Positions 19,213-31,276 are shown, numbered from the stretch's first letter. The stretch is 64,000 nt of DNA from Nostoc cf. commune SO-36 (GCF_023734775.1 NZ_AP025732.1:2114501-2178500); one strand, 5' to 3'. The notes: generated by a model from the letters alone, not told the origin. Numbers and translations are program-made.

Positions 19213-20520
19213 TTATTCTCCACTCCCGCGTTCTAAGCGTTTTTGCCATTCAGCGTCAATTTTTGCGGAACGCTCAACTTCTTGGTCGAGTAAGTCAGTT
19301 TCGCTAGAATACACTAAATCTTCGTTGCCAATGACTTTTTCTGCGGCAAATTGTTGGGCATAGTCGATTTTTTGTTGCAAAGGTGCATCAGGGCTTGCCA
19401 ATATCCTTGCTCTGGAAATGCGATCGCGGTTGCGATCGGCAATTTTGCCATTACGCCACTGAATCCAGAAATAACGCAATAATGGTAAGCCTAAAAAACC
19501 TGCTCCGTAAGCTAATAGCAGCCAATAAATTCCTTGCACAAAAACTACAAAAGCTCCCAGTTCACCCAATCGGGCAACAACAGTTCCATTTGTCAACAAA
19601 CTTCCGAGTACTAAAGCACCAACAAAATTTAGTACACCCAATCCAGCACTCAGCATAATTTGCCCGGAAGTTGCGGCACTAAAACGCCAGGGAAATTCTT
19701 CTAAGTGATCTGATATTGCATGACGGCGCTTTTTTACTGCACTCACCTGCAACTCTGGGAAGTAATAAACAATTTGCCCTTCTGGACTTACACCCGGTTG
19801 CCCATTAAATCGCGTTAGAACGGGCAGCATATAATCTTCGTACTCTCTTGTATAGCCCTCGCCAAGATCATCCAAATATGGGGCAATTTGTTCTGCTACC
19901 ACTGCACCACGGTTACTCCGAATCACTGTCGCAATTTCTTGCCAGCGACGTTCTTCTAAGTTGGCGTTAGGATTACCATCGCCAAACAAAAACGAAAAGA
20001 CAGCTTCAAAGAAATTTAGATCGCTTTCTTCTCGCCTTTCACGCCGTCGTTCCTGGTAGTGAGTGTCATAATTTGGGCTAAAATACCAAAATAAATTTGG
20101 AAAATAGAAGAACCCCCCACCGCCGTAATTACTGCCCCGATTGTCGCCATTACGATCTGAATTCATAGAGGTAATGATAATGTAGATGGCAATAGTTATC
20201 AGGGCGATGGAAACAGTTAAGAATATTCCAAAAGAAATGCGAATCAGGTAAAACAGAACACTCCAGACTTTTTTCCACCATTCTTGCAATCGTAGCCGGA
20301 AGTATTTATTACGCAAAATTGCTCGAAAATTTTGTGGAAAAAGGAAAACTATATCGCCTGAATCCGCTACCTGCAAATGTCCGCCAGCATCAGATGCCAG
20401 GGCTAATAAACTTTGATTAGCTTCAGCGACGTTCAATCCTGCTTGAGTTGCCACATCACCAACGGTGACACGGTAGCCCAGTTGTTCCACAGCTTGCATG
20501 ATGGTGGGACTAGGAGCCAT
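19213..20520 (-). CDS. Conserved cyanobacterial membrane protein, unknown function
   Basis: This 435-residue protein has a small N-terminal winged-helix-like part (TIMQAVEQLGYRVTVGDVAT, residues 6-25). A membrane segment follows (about 90-115), then a Gly- and Tyr-rich loop and an Arg/Glu-rich stretch QERRRERREE. Two more hydrophobic segments lie at about 285-310 and 325-350, before a long charged C-terminal helix. I recall similar proteins being conserved in cyanobacteria and plant plastids without a settled function. It converges on the SpoIID gene at its 3' side. Confidence 0.65.
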   Translation of the reverse strand: MAPSPTIMQAVEQLGYRVTVGDVATQAGLNVAEANQSLLALASDAGGHLQVADSGDIVFLFPQNFRAILRNKYFRLRLQEWWKKVWSVLFYLIRISFGIFLTVSIALITIAIYIIITSMNSDRNGDNRGSNYGGGGFFYFPNLFWYFSPNYDTHYQERRRERREESDLNFFEAVFSFLFGDGNPNANLEERRWQEIATVIRSNRGAVVAEQIAPYLDDLGEGYTREYEDYMLPVLTRFNGQPGVSPEGQIVYYFPELQVSAVKKRRHAISDHLEEFPWRFSAATSGQIMLSAGLGVLNFVGALVLGSLLTNGTVVARLGELGAFVVFVQGIYWLLLAYGAGFLGLPLLRYFWIQWRNGKIADRNRDRISRARILASPDAPLQQKIDYAQQFAAEKVIGNEDLVYSSETDLLDQEVERSAKIDAEWQKRLERGSGE

Positions 20521-20578
20521 TGCTCTCCCTCCTGTTAAAACTTATTCCCTTTTCTTAAGTTTGACACTCCCCTATCTA

Positions 20579-21802
20579 TTACAGCGGGAATTCTTGGTTC
20601 ACTGACTCGCCGTTAGACAGCAGGCTTGCGCCAACTGCCCAAGAGGGCAAATCTCCCCAAGCGTAGCTTCCGGTGTGCCCCACCGTAGTTAATCCTAATC
20701 TCAAGATGTTTATGCTGGCGTTTAAGTCCCTATCTGCCACATAGTTGCAATGTGGGCAAACATGAGTTCTTGTAGATAGGGATTTTTTCACCTTTTCCCC
20801 ACAATTAGAACAGTTATGACTCGTATTATGGGGAGGAACGGCAACAGTTACCTTCCCATATTTGTGTCCAAAGTATTCTAGCCATTGACGAAAAGTTGAC
20901 CACCCAGCATCAGATATTGATTTAGCTAGATGTCGGTTTTTTACCATGTTCTTCACATTCAAGTCTTCATAAGCTACCAAATCATTAGATTGGATGACGG
21001 AGTGTGCAACACGCTTGCAATACTCTTTTCGCTGCCTACTTACTCTTAAATGCTTCCTCGCATACCTAACTCTAGCTTTGTGGTAGTTGGATGATTGCCT
21101 AGTTTTGGCTTTCTTTCTTGCGGGACTGAACTTCTTGGACTTCTTGCGGTTCGCTCGGTTTAACTGCTTCTCAGATTTACGGTAAAACTGGGGTGATGGT
21201 TCAACCGAACCTTTACTATCAGCAATGAAATATTTTAACCCTAAGTCAATACCGACTACTTGTAAGGTAGGTTGAGTTTCAACCTTAATATCAACATCGA
21301 CAGCAAATTGAGCATAATACCCGTCGGCGCGACGTACTAATCGGACGCGCTTAATCTGTTTGATGTTGTAATGATTAAGGTCATAAGTTCCCTTTAGCTT
21401 AAGAGTTCCTATCCCTTTTTTGTCTCTAAAAGTAATCGCCTTCCTGTTCTCTGAGAGTGCCCATCCAGGAAGTCTTGTATTCAACTGAACGGCAATTCTT
21501 TTTAAACTTTGGAAACCCCTTTTTACCCTTGGCTTTCTTCTTGCAATTATCGTAAAACCGAGCTATTGCTGACCAAGCACGTTCTGCCGCAGATTGTCGA
21601 GCCATTGAATTGAGTCGTCTGCAAAGGGAAATTCGGCAGCAAGTACAGCACAATATTTATTGAGGTCGTATTTACTCAACCCTTTCACATCCATCCATTG
21701 TCTTAAACACTTGTTTTGAATGAATTGAGATGTGCGAATAGCGTCATCTATTGCACAATATTGCTTATTCTTTCCTTTAACTTTGAACTCGTAAATTATC
21801 AC
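20579..21802 (-). pseudogene. tnpB: TnpB-family (IS200/IS605 orfB) gene with two frameshifts
   Basis: Three overlapping frames read as one RNA-guided TnpB nuclease. The N-terminus (YEFKVKGKNKQYCAIDDAIR) changes frame near 21617 (one base missing) to SMARQSAAERAWSAIARFYD. A second shift near 21460 (one extra base) enters the C-terminal part. That part keeps the RuvC acidic residues in VVGIDLGLKYF, VAYEDLNVKNM and DRDLNASINIL, plus a zinc finger with CSNC and CPHC. No tnpA neighbours it, so it would be an IS1341-like element. An omega-RNA usually overlaps the 3' end and right flank (toward 20540); I cannot define it by eye. As given it makes no full protein. Confidence 0.85.
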
Positions 21803-21851
21803 TTGGCTCGACCAACCAACTATTGCATTATGCTAGCATATTTTGCATAAT

Positions 21852-21873
21852 ATAGCCGAATGAATTCGGCTAT
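21852..21873. repeat. Perfect hairpin near the left end of the tnpB element
   Basis: ATAGCCGAA/TTCGGCTAT forms a 9-bp stem with a TGAA loop, 50 bases upstream of the tnpB start. Subterminal hairpins of this size are the recognition structures of IS200/IS605-type ends. It could also be a chance regulatory hairpin for the plus-strand gene. Confidence 0.5.
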
Positions 21874-22007
21874 TCGCTTATATCCCCCGGATGAATCGCG
21901 CGGGTTTTACGCATCACACTCATAAATCACATGAATTTCGACCTGAGACGCAACGTGTTATAATTGTTTCCCTCAGCTTGGTTAACCAGCAAACTTTCTG
22001 CTCAAAT

Positions 22008-22487
22008 ATGGTTCAATACACTCTCGCTCAAAGCCCAGAAATTATCCTTACTATTTCTGGAAAAGATTCAGCCAAAGCCCGTGATAAAGCAATGGATCAA
22101 CTGATGGAACTGATGGATGCTGGTAAGCTACCCACGGAACTGGAAGAAGGATTTGGCCCTCAACAATTGATTGAGGTTAAAGAGTCAACTATTGATACTG
22201 CTAGTGGTGAAGATACCATTACACAAGCTGTCCAGGTTTTAAGTAATCTGGCCACGCTCAAGCTGAAAGTTCAGGAGTCACGAGCTGAAGCGTTGGAAAT
22301 TCGCAAAGCTGTTGATATTCTGTTTACCGACGAGTCGGTGACAGAAGAGGAAATTACTCGACTCAAGGAAGGTTTTAAAGTTCTCAAAAATTTTGCCCAA
22401 GCTAATGTGCGTTACCAAGAAGCACGAGCTAAAGCAGAACAGGCTCGGCAGACTCTAGATCAAGCTCTTAAATCGCCTGATAAGTAG
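22008..22487 (+). CDS. Conserved helical protein, unknown function
   Basis: I place the start at the ATG at 22008 (MVQYTLAQSPEIILTISGKD). The frame is open back to 21891, but that extension reads through the tnpB-side flank and looks non-coding. The 159-residue product has a short beta-like N-terminus and then long charged helices with coiled-coil character (about 85-155), rich in Glu, Lys, Ala and Leu. There is no membrane segment. I do not recognise a named family. A strong hairpin at 22538-22575 follows. Confidence 0.6.
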   Translation: MVQYTLAQSPEIILTISGKDSAKARDKAMDQLMELMDAGKLPTELEEGFGPQQLIEVKESTIDTASGEDTITQAVQVLSNLATLKLKVQESRAEALEIRKAVDILFTDESVTEEEITRLKEGFKVLKNFAQANVRYQEARAKAEQARQTLDQALKSPDK

Positions 22488-22537
22488 CATTTGTAGAATT
22501 AGATGCTTTAAAACACATCTTAAAAATACAACTAGAT

Positions 22538-22575
22538 ACTATAAAGGGCAGGTTGTTATACCTGCCCTTTATAGT
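22538..22575. terminator. Long perfect hairpin, probable bidirectional terminator
   Basis: A 16-bp perfect stem (22538-22553 with 22560-22575, TGTTAT loop) separates the plus-strand gene ending at 22487 from the minus-strand tRNA. The AT-rich outer part of the stem gives short T runs on both strands. Confidence 0.7.
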
Positions 22576-22577
22576 TA

Positions 22578-22648
22578 CTGGGGCGCTAGGATTCGACCCA
22601 GGGATGGCGAGACCAAAACCCGCTGCCTTACCACTTGGCGACGCCCCA
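22578..22648 (-). tRNA. tRNA-Gln (anticodon TTG) with a 6-base T loop
   Basis: The 7-bp acceptor stem TGGGGCG/CGCCCCA is present, with discriminator G at 22578. The D arm is GCC AAGTGGTAA GGC and the anticodon arm is GCGGG TTTTGGT CTCGC, giving anticodon TTG. The T stem CTGGG/CCTAG closes a loop TCGAAT of only six bases; the normal loop is TTCGAAT. The missing base is the T at position 54. The gene is 71 bases where 72 is expected, and CCA is not encoded. It may be a sequence error or a damaged gene. Confidence 0.85.
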
Positions 22649-22924
22649 ATGACTTCACACCAGTTAATATAGCACTTACTCCTAGGTTAATGTCAAGTAC
22701 TTTAATAGTTGATTTCAGATAAGAGATTTTTAGAGCCGGGCATTGATTGGTCGAAATCCTTGCAATTAGACTCTTATCGTGACTTTGGGGTGAATCCTTG
22801 AATCAGTGCTTTGCTGTATCGTCGAACTCACGTTTACAGGGTTAAAGCGCATATTTCATAGTGAACTACTAACAGCAAACGCTACCCTAGAAATTAGCAT
22901 CACTCAAACCTTGAAATTCCAACT

Positions 22925-23494
22925 ATGATAGCCTCGCCCCAACAAAAATACTTTACTCCTGAAGACTACCTCCAACTGGAGGAACAGAGCAATATCAAGC
23001 ATGAATATATAGACGGCTACATCTACGCAATGGCTGGAGCGCTTGATCCACACGTCACCATTGCTGGAAACCTGTTTGCCCTTCTCCGTAATCATGTGCG
23101 TGGCTCTGGTTGTCGTGTTTACATTGCTGATATGAAAGCCCGAATTGAATCTCTAAATCGCTTTTATTACCCCGACGTGATGGTTACTTGCGACCAACGA
23201 GATCAAGAAACGCCAGCTTATAAAAGATTTCCTTGTTTAATTGTCGAAGTTTTATCTAATTCTACTGAAGCCTTTGATCGCGGCGACAAATTCGCGGATT
23301 ATCAAACACTGGAAAGTCTGCAAGAGTATGTTTTAATTAATACAAAACGTCAGCGAGTTGAGTGTTTTCGACGCAATGAGCAAGGGATGTGGGTTTTACA
23401 ATCCTATACATCAGAACATCAATCATTTAGACTCAACAGCGTGGATTTTGAGGAAACAATGGCAGCACTCTACGAAGATGTAGTTTTTGAATAA
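22925..23494 (+). CDS. Uma2 family endonuclease (DUF820)
   Basis: This 189-residue protein begins MIASPQQKYFTPEDYLQLEE, typical of the very abundant cyanobacterial Uma2 family. It contains NIKHEYIDGYIYAMAGA and the PD-(D/E)XK-like core YYPDVMVTC followed by CLIVEVLSNSTEAFDRGDKF. The biological role of this family is unknown; it is a predicted restriction-endonuclease-fold protein. It is intact and monocistronic. Confidence 0.9.
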   Translation: MIASPQQKYFTPEDYLQLEEQSNIKHEYIDGYIYAMAGALDPHVTIAGNLFALLRNHVRGSGCRVYIADMKARIESLNRFYYPDVMVTCDQRDQETPAYKRFPCLIVEVLSNSTEAFDRGDKFADYQTLESLQEYVLINTKRQRVECFRRNEQGMWVLQSYTSEHQSFRLNSVDFEETMAALYEDVVFE

Positions 23495-23614
23495 TCAATT
23501 ATGATAGCGTATTCTGCACGATATTTAGTAAACTATATAACTGATAAGCCTTGAAAGCTTCTTGACCCGGCGGAAGGGTTGAGCGAAGCAGGCACAATTG
23601 ATTAAAAAAAAGTT

Positions 23615-25457
<1,843 letters not shown>

Positions 25458-25628
25458 AAACTGACTGAATAATTCGTAATTAACTGCGTGGTTTATTTAC
25501 TTTTCTGGTAAGTATAGCAACAGACAGGGAGCTTAGGACAGCAATAAAATCACAATTTAAGCTGTTGAAGGCGCGTTTGCTACCAACTGTCCTAACGGCT
25601 TTGGCAACTGCTATACAGTCCCATCACT

Positions 25629-25664
25629 TGGATGCCTAAGTCACCTTCCCGACTTAGGCATCCA
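25629..25664. terminator. Perfect 14-bp hairpin between convergent genes
   Basis: TGGATGCCTAAGTC pairs with GACTTAGGCATCCA around an 8-base loop, between the lysC stop and the end of the RTX gene. No T tract follows, so it is either a weak bidirectional terminator or part of a dispersed repeat. Opposed TAGGACAG/CTGTCCTA words lie just to the left, about 25533-25596. Confidence 0.45.
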
Positions 25665-25710
25665 ACTAATGGGCATCAACATTGTGCAATAGAAGTCACC
25701 CAAAGGAACA

Positions 25711-26985
25711 CTAGGCAATTACCAGAATGTCAGCATTGGTGAGACTTGGGCTGCCCGTGAGATTAGCAATTTGCACCGCTGCAATTCCCCCTAAGCCATC
25801 CGCATCAAATAGCAACGCACCTGTGTTGCTATAGATAAATCGATCCCCAGCACCCAGAGCTACCGTCCCTAACCTGAACTGGGCAGGCGTGATAACAGCT
25901 CCAGCCGTCAAGTTTCCTCCAAAACCAGATGCTGAAACTACTATTGTGTCATCTATTACATTGAAGTCAGTGATGGTGTCAATGCCTTGTGTCTTAGCCG
26001 TGAAGGTGAACCTGTCACTACCAATACCACCTGTCAAGATGTCATTGCCTGCGCCGCCAATGAGAGTGTCATTCCCTGCGCCGCCAACTAAGCTGTCATT
26101 CCCTGCGCCGCCAACTAAGCTGTCATTCCCTGCCTCACCAATGAGAGTGTCATTCCCAGCCCCACCAATGAGAGTGTCATTCCCTGTACCGCCATTAACA
26201 GTGTAACTACCCGAAGTCGTAGCCGAAATCGTAACCCTATCGTTGCCTGCCCCCGTATTAATTATATTAGTAGCGTTTGTTGTTGATGCCGTTATGGTAT
26301 CTGCACCTGAATTAGTTGTAATAATTTGTTGCCCCACACTGGATGTTGCATTCACTACAACCGCACTTGAACTGGTACTTGTTATAGTTTGTACACCTCC
26401 AGCTGATGTGGCGTTCACTAGGGTAAGATTTCGACCATTACCACTACCGTCACCAATAATCTGCGCACCCGCCCCAGTGGTGGTTGCAGAAACCGTCTTA
26501 AGACCTACACCTTTAATATTCAGTGCCCCTGCATCGGATGTTGCTGTTACTGTAGTAACACCTGAACCCGTCACAATAGTTTGAGCGCCTGCTATGGATG
26601 TTGTTGTGAGTGTTGCCACACCAGTGAATGTGGTCATATCAATGTTAATCGCACCAGCCCCGGATGTTTCTGTTTTTAGGTTTACGCCGAATGCGAATGC
26701 TGCTTGAAATTTAGCACCTGTAGTAATGGTTTGTGCCCCATTACCTGTTGTATTAATTTCAACTCTCTCTATTCTTTTCACATTAGTCCAAAGATTATCA
26801 GGCGGTGTGATGGCAACATCCAGAAGATGGTCAATATAGAGCGTATCTATGCCTGTGCCACCATTGACAAAATCATTAGCACCAAAGGTATCCGTTACCG
26901 TACCATCATAAGTGCCATTAAATGTGTCGTCACCAACGGTGCCAACAAGATTGTCTCCGTTGGTAGTTAACGTGTAAATAGCCAT
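25711..26985 (-). CDS. RTX-type calcium-binding secreted protein
   Basis: I place the start at 26985 ([20 protein letters not shown]); the upstream 24 codons look non-coding. The 424-residue product is Thr-, Gly- and Ala-rich, with about 250 residues of beta-solenoid-like sequence. A block of nonapeptide RTX repeats follows ([18 protein letters not shown] and similar, coded by 25990-26200). The C-terminus resembles the type I secretion signal region of haemolysin-type proteins ([14 protein letters not shown] to ADILVIA). It probably leaves the cell through a type I exporter and folds in Ca2+. No transporter gene is adjacent. No enzymatic domain is visible, so it is a surface or S-layer-like protein. 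Confidence 0.85.
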   Translation of the reverse strand: MAIYTLTTNGDNLVGTVGDDTFNGTYDGTVTDTFGANDFVNGGTGIDTLYIDHLLDVAITPPDNLWTNVKRIERVEINTTGNGAQTITTGAKFQAAFAFGVNLKTETSGAGAINIDMTTFTGVATLTTTSIAGAQTIVTGSGVTTVTATSDAGALNIKGVGLKTVSATTTGAGAQIIGDGSGNGRNLTLVNATSAGGVQTITSTSSSAVVVNATSSVGQQIITTNSGADTITASTTNATNIINTGAGNDRVTISATTSGSYTVNGGTGNDTLIGGAGNDTLIGEAGNDSLVGGAGNDSLVGGAGNDTLIGGAGNDILTGGIGSDRFTFTAKTQGIDTITDFNVIDDTIVVSASGFGGNLTAGAVITPAQFRLGTVALGAGDRFIYSNTGALLFDADGLGGIAAVQIANLTGSPSLTNADILVIA

Positions 26986-27458
26986 ATTCGGTTGTGTTAA
27001 GTTAATCTTATGAACCTCATAATAAAAATAAAAGCCTCTGTCTGCACAGACTATCACAATTCTTCACATTGCATCATTCCCCTTTGTTTGAGTGTGACTT
27101 GAACTCGTGTGAGCCATTGCTCAGACACCTTCCTCACACGAGTGATACCAGATACAGTTAATCTTCAGTCACGGATTAGACAACAAATGCGATGGCAACA
27201 AGAACACCGCAGGCATAGCAGACTGAATATTTGGCAATAAGTAGGCGTAGATAATTCAAGATTTGTAGTCAGTGGATTTAGCTCTTAGAATGGGCTAGAG
27301 CCGCTTATACTAATTTTATGTGAGGCTGCACTTTATTAAGCTGTAGGGCAATTAATGAATTGCCCCTACAACTTAATAAATAAATATTTATATTTTAAAA
27401 TCAGCAGTAATAACATATAAGTTATAATCTAGCAATTTATCAGACTATATTTATATCG
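26986..27458. other. Intergenic region between divergent genes
   Basis: This is about 470 bases, AT-rich, with no ORF worth naming. Near 27340-27385 an imperfect inverted pair (TTAAGCTGTAGGGCAATTAA against GAATTGCCCCTACAACTTAA) forms a hairpin of about 16 bp with a short loop. This resembles a common cyanobacterial repeat. Confidence 0.5.
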
Positions 27459-29519
27459 ATGAATAGTCATTTACTGGATGGACATTATCGAATACTAAAA
27501 GTTCTCAATGATGGTGAAAACGAGAAAACCTATCTAGTTGAAGATGTTAATTTTCTTGGCAGCCAATTTATCATAAAGCAGTTACTTTCTACTAGTAGTA
27601 ATCCCCAAGCTTTAACAATTCTACGTCGATTGTTTGCTAACAAGTCTAAAACTTTAGAAGAACTAGGACAGGAACACGAGCAAATTCAAAAGCTAATTGC
27701 TTATTTTGAAGAAAATGAAAAATTTTATATAGTTCAAGAGTTCATTCCCGGTAATCCTTTAACTGACGAAATTATTCAGGGACAACCTCTGAGAGAAGAC
27801 GAAGTAATTAGTCTTTTGTCAGATATATTAGAAATTTTAGTTGTTGTACACAGCTATGGCGTGATTCATCGGAATATTAAACCAGCAAATATTATTCGTC
27901 GTGAGTCAGATAAAAAGTTAGTTTTGATTAATTTTGAAACTGTTAATGAAGCCATCACTAATAGCGTTGGCAATGGGGAGTATATGCCGATAGAACAAAT
28001 TAACGGCAACCTCAAATATAATAGCGATATATATGCATTAGGGATTGTGGCGATCGCAGCACTTCTAGGTTTATCTGCAAAGGAATTATCTAATATACGA
28101 AATCAGAAAAATAAGCTGACAGGTGAAATAATTTGGCAGAACAAAAATCTCAAAATTAACAGAAAATTAGCCAAAATTATTGATCGAATGGTGCGTTTTG
28201 ACTATCGTAAGCGCTACCAGTATGCAACTGAAGTTTTAGACGATCTGAAAAAGATAAAAAATGTTGAGCAAGATCAACAAAAACAGGATCAGAAAAAATT
28301 ATTACTAGTTGTGGCAGGAATAGCTGGCTGTATCACTCTTGGTATTGGAGTGTGGCAATTGAAATTGTCAAAACCTGTAAATGATGCTCAAAAAACATTT
28401 TACCAAAAGGGAGTAAATAAATATAATACAGGAAACTATGAAGGAGCAATTCAAGATTTTAATCAGTCTATTGAATTAGATCCGCAAAACGCTTTAGCTT
28501 ATAATCGGCGAGGTGATGCTTATTATCGATTAGGAGACTACGAGCAAGCACAAGCAGATTCTAGTCAAGCTATTTTGCTCAATCCTGAAGATGCTAATGC
28601 CTATTTTGACCGAGGATTTGCTTTTTCGGAATTAAACAAATACAAAGAAGCGATCGCAGATTATAACCAAGCAATTAAATTAAATTCTAAAGACGCTTAT
28701 GCTTACTATGGACGAGGATTAGCTCGTGTTCAATCGAAGGATAATAAAGGCGCAATTGAAGATTTTAACAAAGCGATCGCTCTCAAACCTGAGTATAACG
28801 AAGCCTACTTACAGCGAGGGATTCTTCGCCGTCGCCTTAGACAAAGACTTGAAGCAATCCAAGATTTTGATAAAATAATTAAGAATAATCCTACTGATGC
28901 TAAAGCTTATTATCAAAGGGGTTTAACTCAATCTATTAATAAGCAAAAATATGCAGCACTTAAAGATTACACAGATGCAATTAACATCAATCCCAAATAC
29001 ATAGAAGCCTATCTTAATCGTGGTGATATTTACAGCGATCTGGGAAATAAAGTAGAAGCTACTGAAGATTACAATACTATTTTACAGATTGATCCTAAAT
29101 TTATTGCAGCTTATATTCACAGAGGTATTCACCGCTTTTCTTTCGGAGATTATAAAGGTGCTGTTGAAGATTACACTGCTGCGCTGAAACTAGATACTAA
29201 TAATGTAGCAGCTTATAACAACCGTGGTAACGCCTATCTGGAATTAGGAAATAAAAAAGCTGCAAATCAGGATTATTCACGAGCGATCGCAATTAATGCT
29301 AACAATGCCTTAGCCTATTATAACCGGGGTGTGATTCGCACCAAGCAGAAAAATAAACAGGGTGCGATCGCAGATTTCAAAAAAGCTGCCAAACTATTCC
29401 GACAGCAAGGGGAAAAAGATAGTTATCAAGATGCACAAAGAGAAATTGCAATTCTGCAAAATAAGTCAGCACCAGCGCCAAGTACTCGCCCTAAATCTGG
29501 GAAAAGAGGAAAAAATTGA
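27459..29519 (+). CDS. Membrane-anchored pseudokinase with TPR repeats
   Basis: The 686-residue protein has an N-terminal Ser/Thr-kinase-like domain (about 8-265), one membrane segment (about 281-300) and roughly ten TPR units (about 311-645). The ATP-site Lys is kept (K40 in FIIKQL). The catalytic HRD Asp is Asn (HRNIKPANI, N139) and the DFG Asp is also Asn (INFE, N158). The Gly loop LNDGENEKTYLVED is degenerate. With both acidic residues lost, it is very probably a pseudokinase that signals through binding. The TPR part (for example NALAYNRRGDAYYRLGDYEQ) would face the periplasm if the kinase is cytosolic. No operon partner is visible. Confidence 0.85.
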   Translation: MNSHLLDGHYRILKVLNDGENEKTYLVEDVNFLGSQFIIKQLLSTSSNPQALTILRRLFANKSKTLEELGQEHEQIQKLIAYFEENEKFYIVQEFIPGNPLTDEIIQGQPLREDEVISLLSDILEILVVVHSYGVIHRNIKPANIIRRESDKKLVLINFETVNEAITNSVGNGEYMPIEQINGNLKYNSDIYALGIVAIAALLGLSAKELSNIRNQKNKLTGEIIWQNKNLKINRKLAKIIDRMVRFDYRKRYQYATEVLDDLKKIKNVEQDQQKQDQKKLLLVVAGIAGCITLGIGVWQLKLSKPVNDAQKTFYQKGVNKYNTGNYEGAIQDFNQSIELDPQNALAYNRRGDAYYRLGDYEQAQADSSQAILLNPEDANAYFDRGFAFSELNKYKEAIADYNQAIKLNSKDAYAYYGRGLARVQSKDNKGAIEDFNKAIALKPEYNEAYLQRGILRRRLRQRLEAIQDFDKIIKNNPTDAKAYYQRGLTQSINKQKYAALKDYTDAININPKYIEAYLNRGDIYSDLGNKVEATEDYNTILQIDPKFIAAYIHRGIHRFSFGDYKGAVEDYTAALKLDTNNVAAYNNRGNAYLELGNKKAANQDYSRAIAINANNALAYYNRGVIRTKQKNKQGAIADFKKAAKLFRQQGEKDSYQDAQREIAILQNKSAPAPSTRPKSGKRGKN

Positions 29520-29529
29520 TTGAAGAAGA

Positions 29530-29805
29530 ATTCAGAAGCCAGAATGGGCTAAACGCCCCGCTACCGCTAACAGGAGTCAGAATCAATGAGTGGGGGATTC
29601 AGACCCGCCACTCATTGTAGACCACCAAATTTTCAATTTGGTGGGGGTCTTAAACCCGTTTATTCAGACGCGACGCTCGAATACTCGCTCTAAGCGAAGC
29701 CATGCCGCAGGCTTTACGCTGCGCTATCCGCCAGTCGCGCAGAATTCATTCTGTTAGCGGTAGCGGTGCGTTTAGCCCATTCTGGCTCCTGACTCCTGAA
29801 TTCTG
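29530..29805. repeat. Inverted-repeat element with two internal hairpins (MITE-like)
   Basis: The outer arms match as inverted repeats: 29538-29573 and 29751-29786 share 36 bases beginning GCCAGAATGGGCTAAACGC with one mismatch, and GAATTCAG-type words extend them outward. Inside are a 10-bp stem hairpin (29584-29617) and another 10-bp stem with a TTC loop (29622-29644). The element also contains dispersed-repeat fragments around 29690-29740. It has no ORF. Its structure suggests a non-autonomous mobile element or a folded RNA. The remaining gap to 30068 holds nothing else. Confidence 0.75.
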
Positions 29806-30068
29806 TTTGGTAAAAACTCAATATAATGCTAACTGTCAAGTGCCAAAACTCTTAAAGAGTAATTGGGCTATTTAAGTGTGTTTTAACTTACAATTTTACG
29901 ACTTGCACTTTTTTAAGTTAGTTTTGAAGGTTGGTAGTAAGCAGTAAACTCCTTACTACTTACCATCATAAATTGTATGCTTTGACATTTTCTCTGTAGT
30001 TGTAGTCAAATAAATTATTGCTCAATGTGAGTCACCGTATTTTGTTACGACTCAATTAGGATTGCTAT

Positions 30069-31049
30069 ATGCTAATTCTCCTCACTTTTTATCCAGATAA
30101 TCTGGAAATATTCACCAGTACGGATGTCGATACAGTATTGAATAAAATTGATGGTTCTCACAATACTTGGTTGCGCTGTATTCACTTCCGCGATCGAACT
30201 GGAACAGCCAAAATCATCAAGCACTTTGAACTCAATCCATCTCGCGTTAACATGATTTTCAATCATTCCCCTGTAGGAATTGATGAGGATGTAGAAGATT
30301 GTTTATTTGACAGCTATGAAATCCTAACTCCTCAGATAAAAAATCATGAGTTTGAGGTTGCCCGTGGCAATATTGTGATTGGAAATAATTTTATTATCAC
30401 TTTTGAAATAAATGAACTAAAAGTTTTAAGTATTTTATCTAACAATCTGCAAAAGCGAAATTTAGATATTAAAAAGTGGGGAATTGACTATCTTTATTAT
30501 CTTATAATTAAAGATATTTTGAATAATTACCATACTGTTTTTGACTGTATTTCTAGAAAACTTGATGATTTAGAAGATGAAGTTCTAGATAATTCCGGTG
30601 ATGAATCAACGTACAAAAAAATTGCCACGATGAGGCAATCTACTCGTTCTGGACGGCGGAATTTTCAAAGTATCAAATTACTTATGGCTATTATGGATCA
30701 TGAAGATTGCCAATGGATCAGCCAGCCAGTGAAAGAACTATTCAATCAAGAATTAGTTCATCATGTTGATAAACTATGGCAAGAATATCAAGCTTTGAGA
30801 GTCTGGATGTCAGAATTAATGGAAATTCAACGCGATAATATTGCTAGCAAAACAGGTGAACGAATTAATCGCCTAACTATCCTCTCAACTGTATTCTTAC
30901 CAATAACTTTTCTGTCTGGTTTCTATGGTATGAACTTCAAATATATGCCGGAATTAGAACAGCCTTGGGCTTATCCAGTTGTGATCTGCATGATGGCATT
31001 AATTGTGATTGCTAGTATTGTTTATGTCAAAAAACAACGTTGGTTGTAG
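30069..31049 (+). CDS. corA: CorA family divalent-metal transporter
   Basis: This 326-residue protein has the CorA layout: a large alpha/beta cytosolic domain, long helices, and two C-terminal membrane segments (about 263-284 and 300-318). The signature YGMN (G287, M288, N289) sits between them at the pore mouth. It forms pentamers that import Mg2+ and sometimes Co2+ or Ni2+. The loop after GMN reads FKYMPELEQPW, with the expected acidic residues. It is intact and has no operon partner. Confidence 0.9.
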   Translation: MLILLTFYPDNLEIFTSTDVDTVLNKIDGSHNTWLRCIHFRDRTGTAKIIKHFELNPSRVNMIFNHSPVGIDEDVEDCLFDSYEILTPQIKNHEFEVARGNIVIGNNFIITFEINELKVLSILSNNLQKRNLDIKKWGIDYLYYLIIKDILNNYHTVFDCISRKLDDLEDEVLDNSGDESTYKKIATMRQSTRSGRRNFQSIKLLMAIMDHEDCQWISQPVKELFNQELVHHVDKLWQEYQALRVWMSELMEIQRDNIASKTGERINRLTILSTVFLPITFLSGFYGMNFKYMPELEQPWAYPVVICMMALIVIASIVYVKKQRWL

Positions 31050-31276
31050 TATCTATAAAGTTACGAATAAAATCTCGCAGACTTATTGATGAAATCGAGG
31101 TTTAATGCAATTTAAAAAAAATGTAATGAATAAATCGGCTGTACGCCTCAACTCATGTATCTGCATCAGGCATTTTGTGAAATGGTATAAGCCTGTCGGT
31201 AGAAGGTAAATAAAATCGGATTACTATATATACTTTCAGTAACTAGACTGAATCAACCCTAAATCGGTAAACAAAC

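Noticed and set aside
26030..26190. Regular 27-base repeats that could be taken for a CRISPR array
   Set aside because: There are no unique spacers. The units encode RTX nonapeptides in frame, and no cas genes are present.
25889..26584. Plus-strand frames of 105 and 113 codons opposite the RTX gene
   Set aside because: They are antisense shadows of the Gly/Asp repeats, with unnatural Pro/Val/Thr composition.
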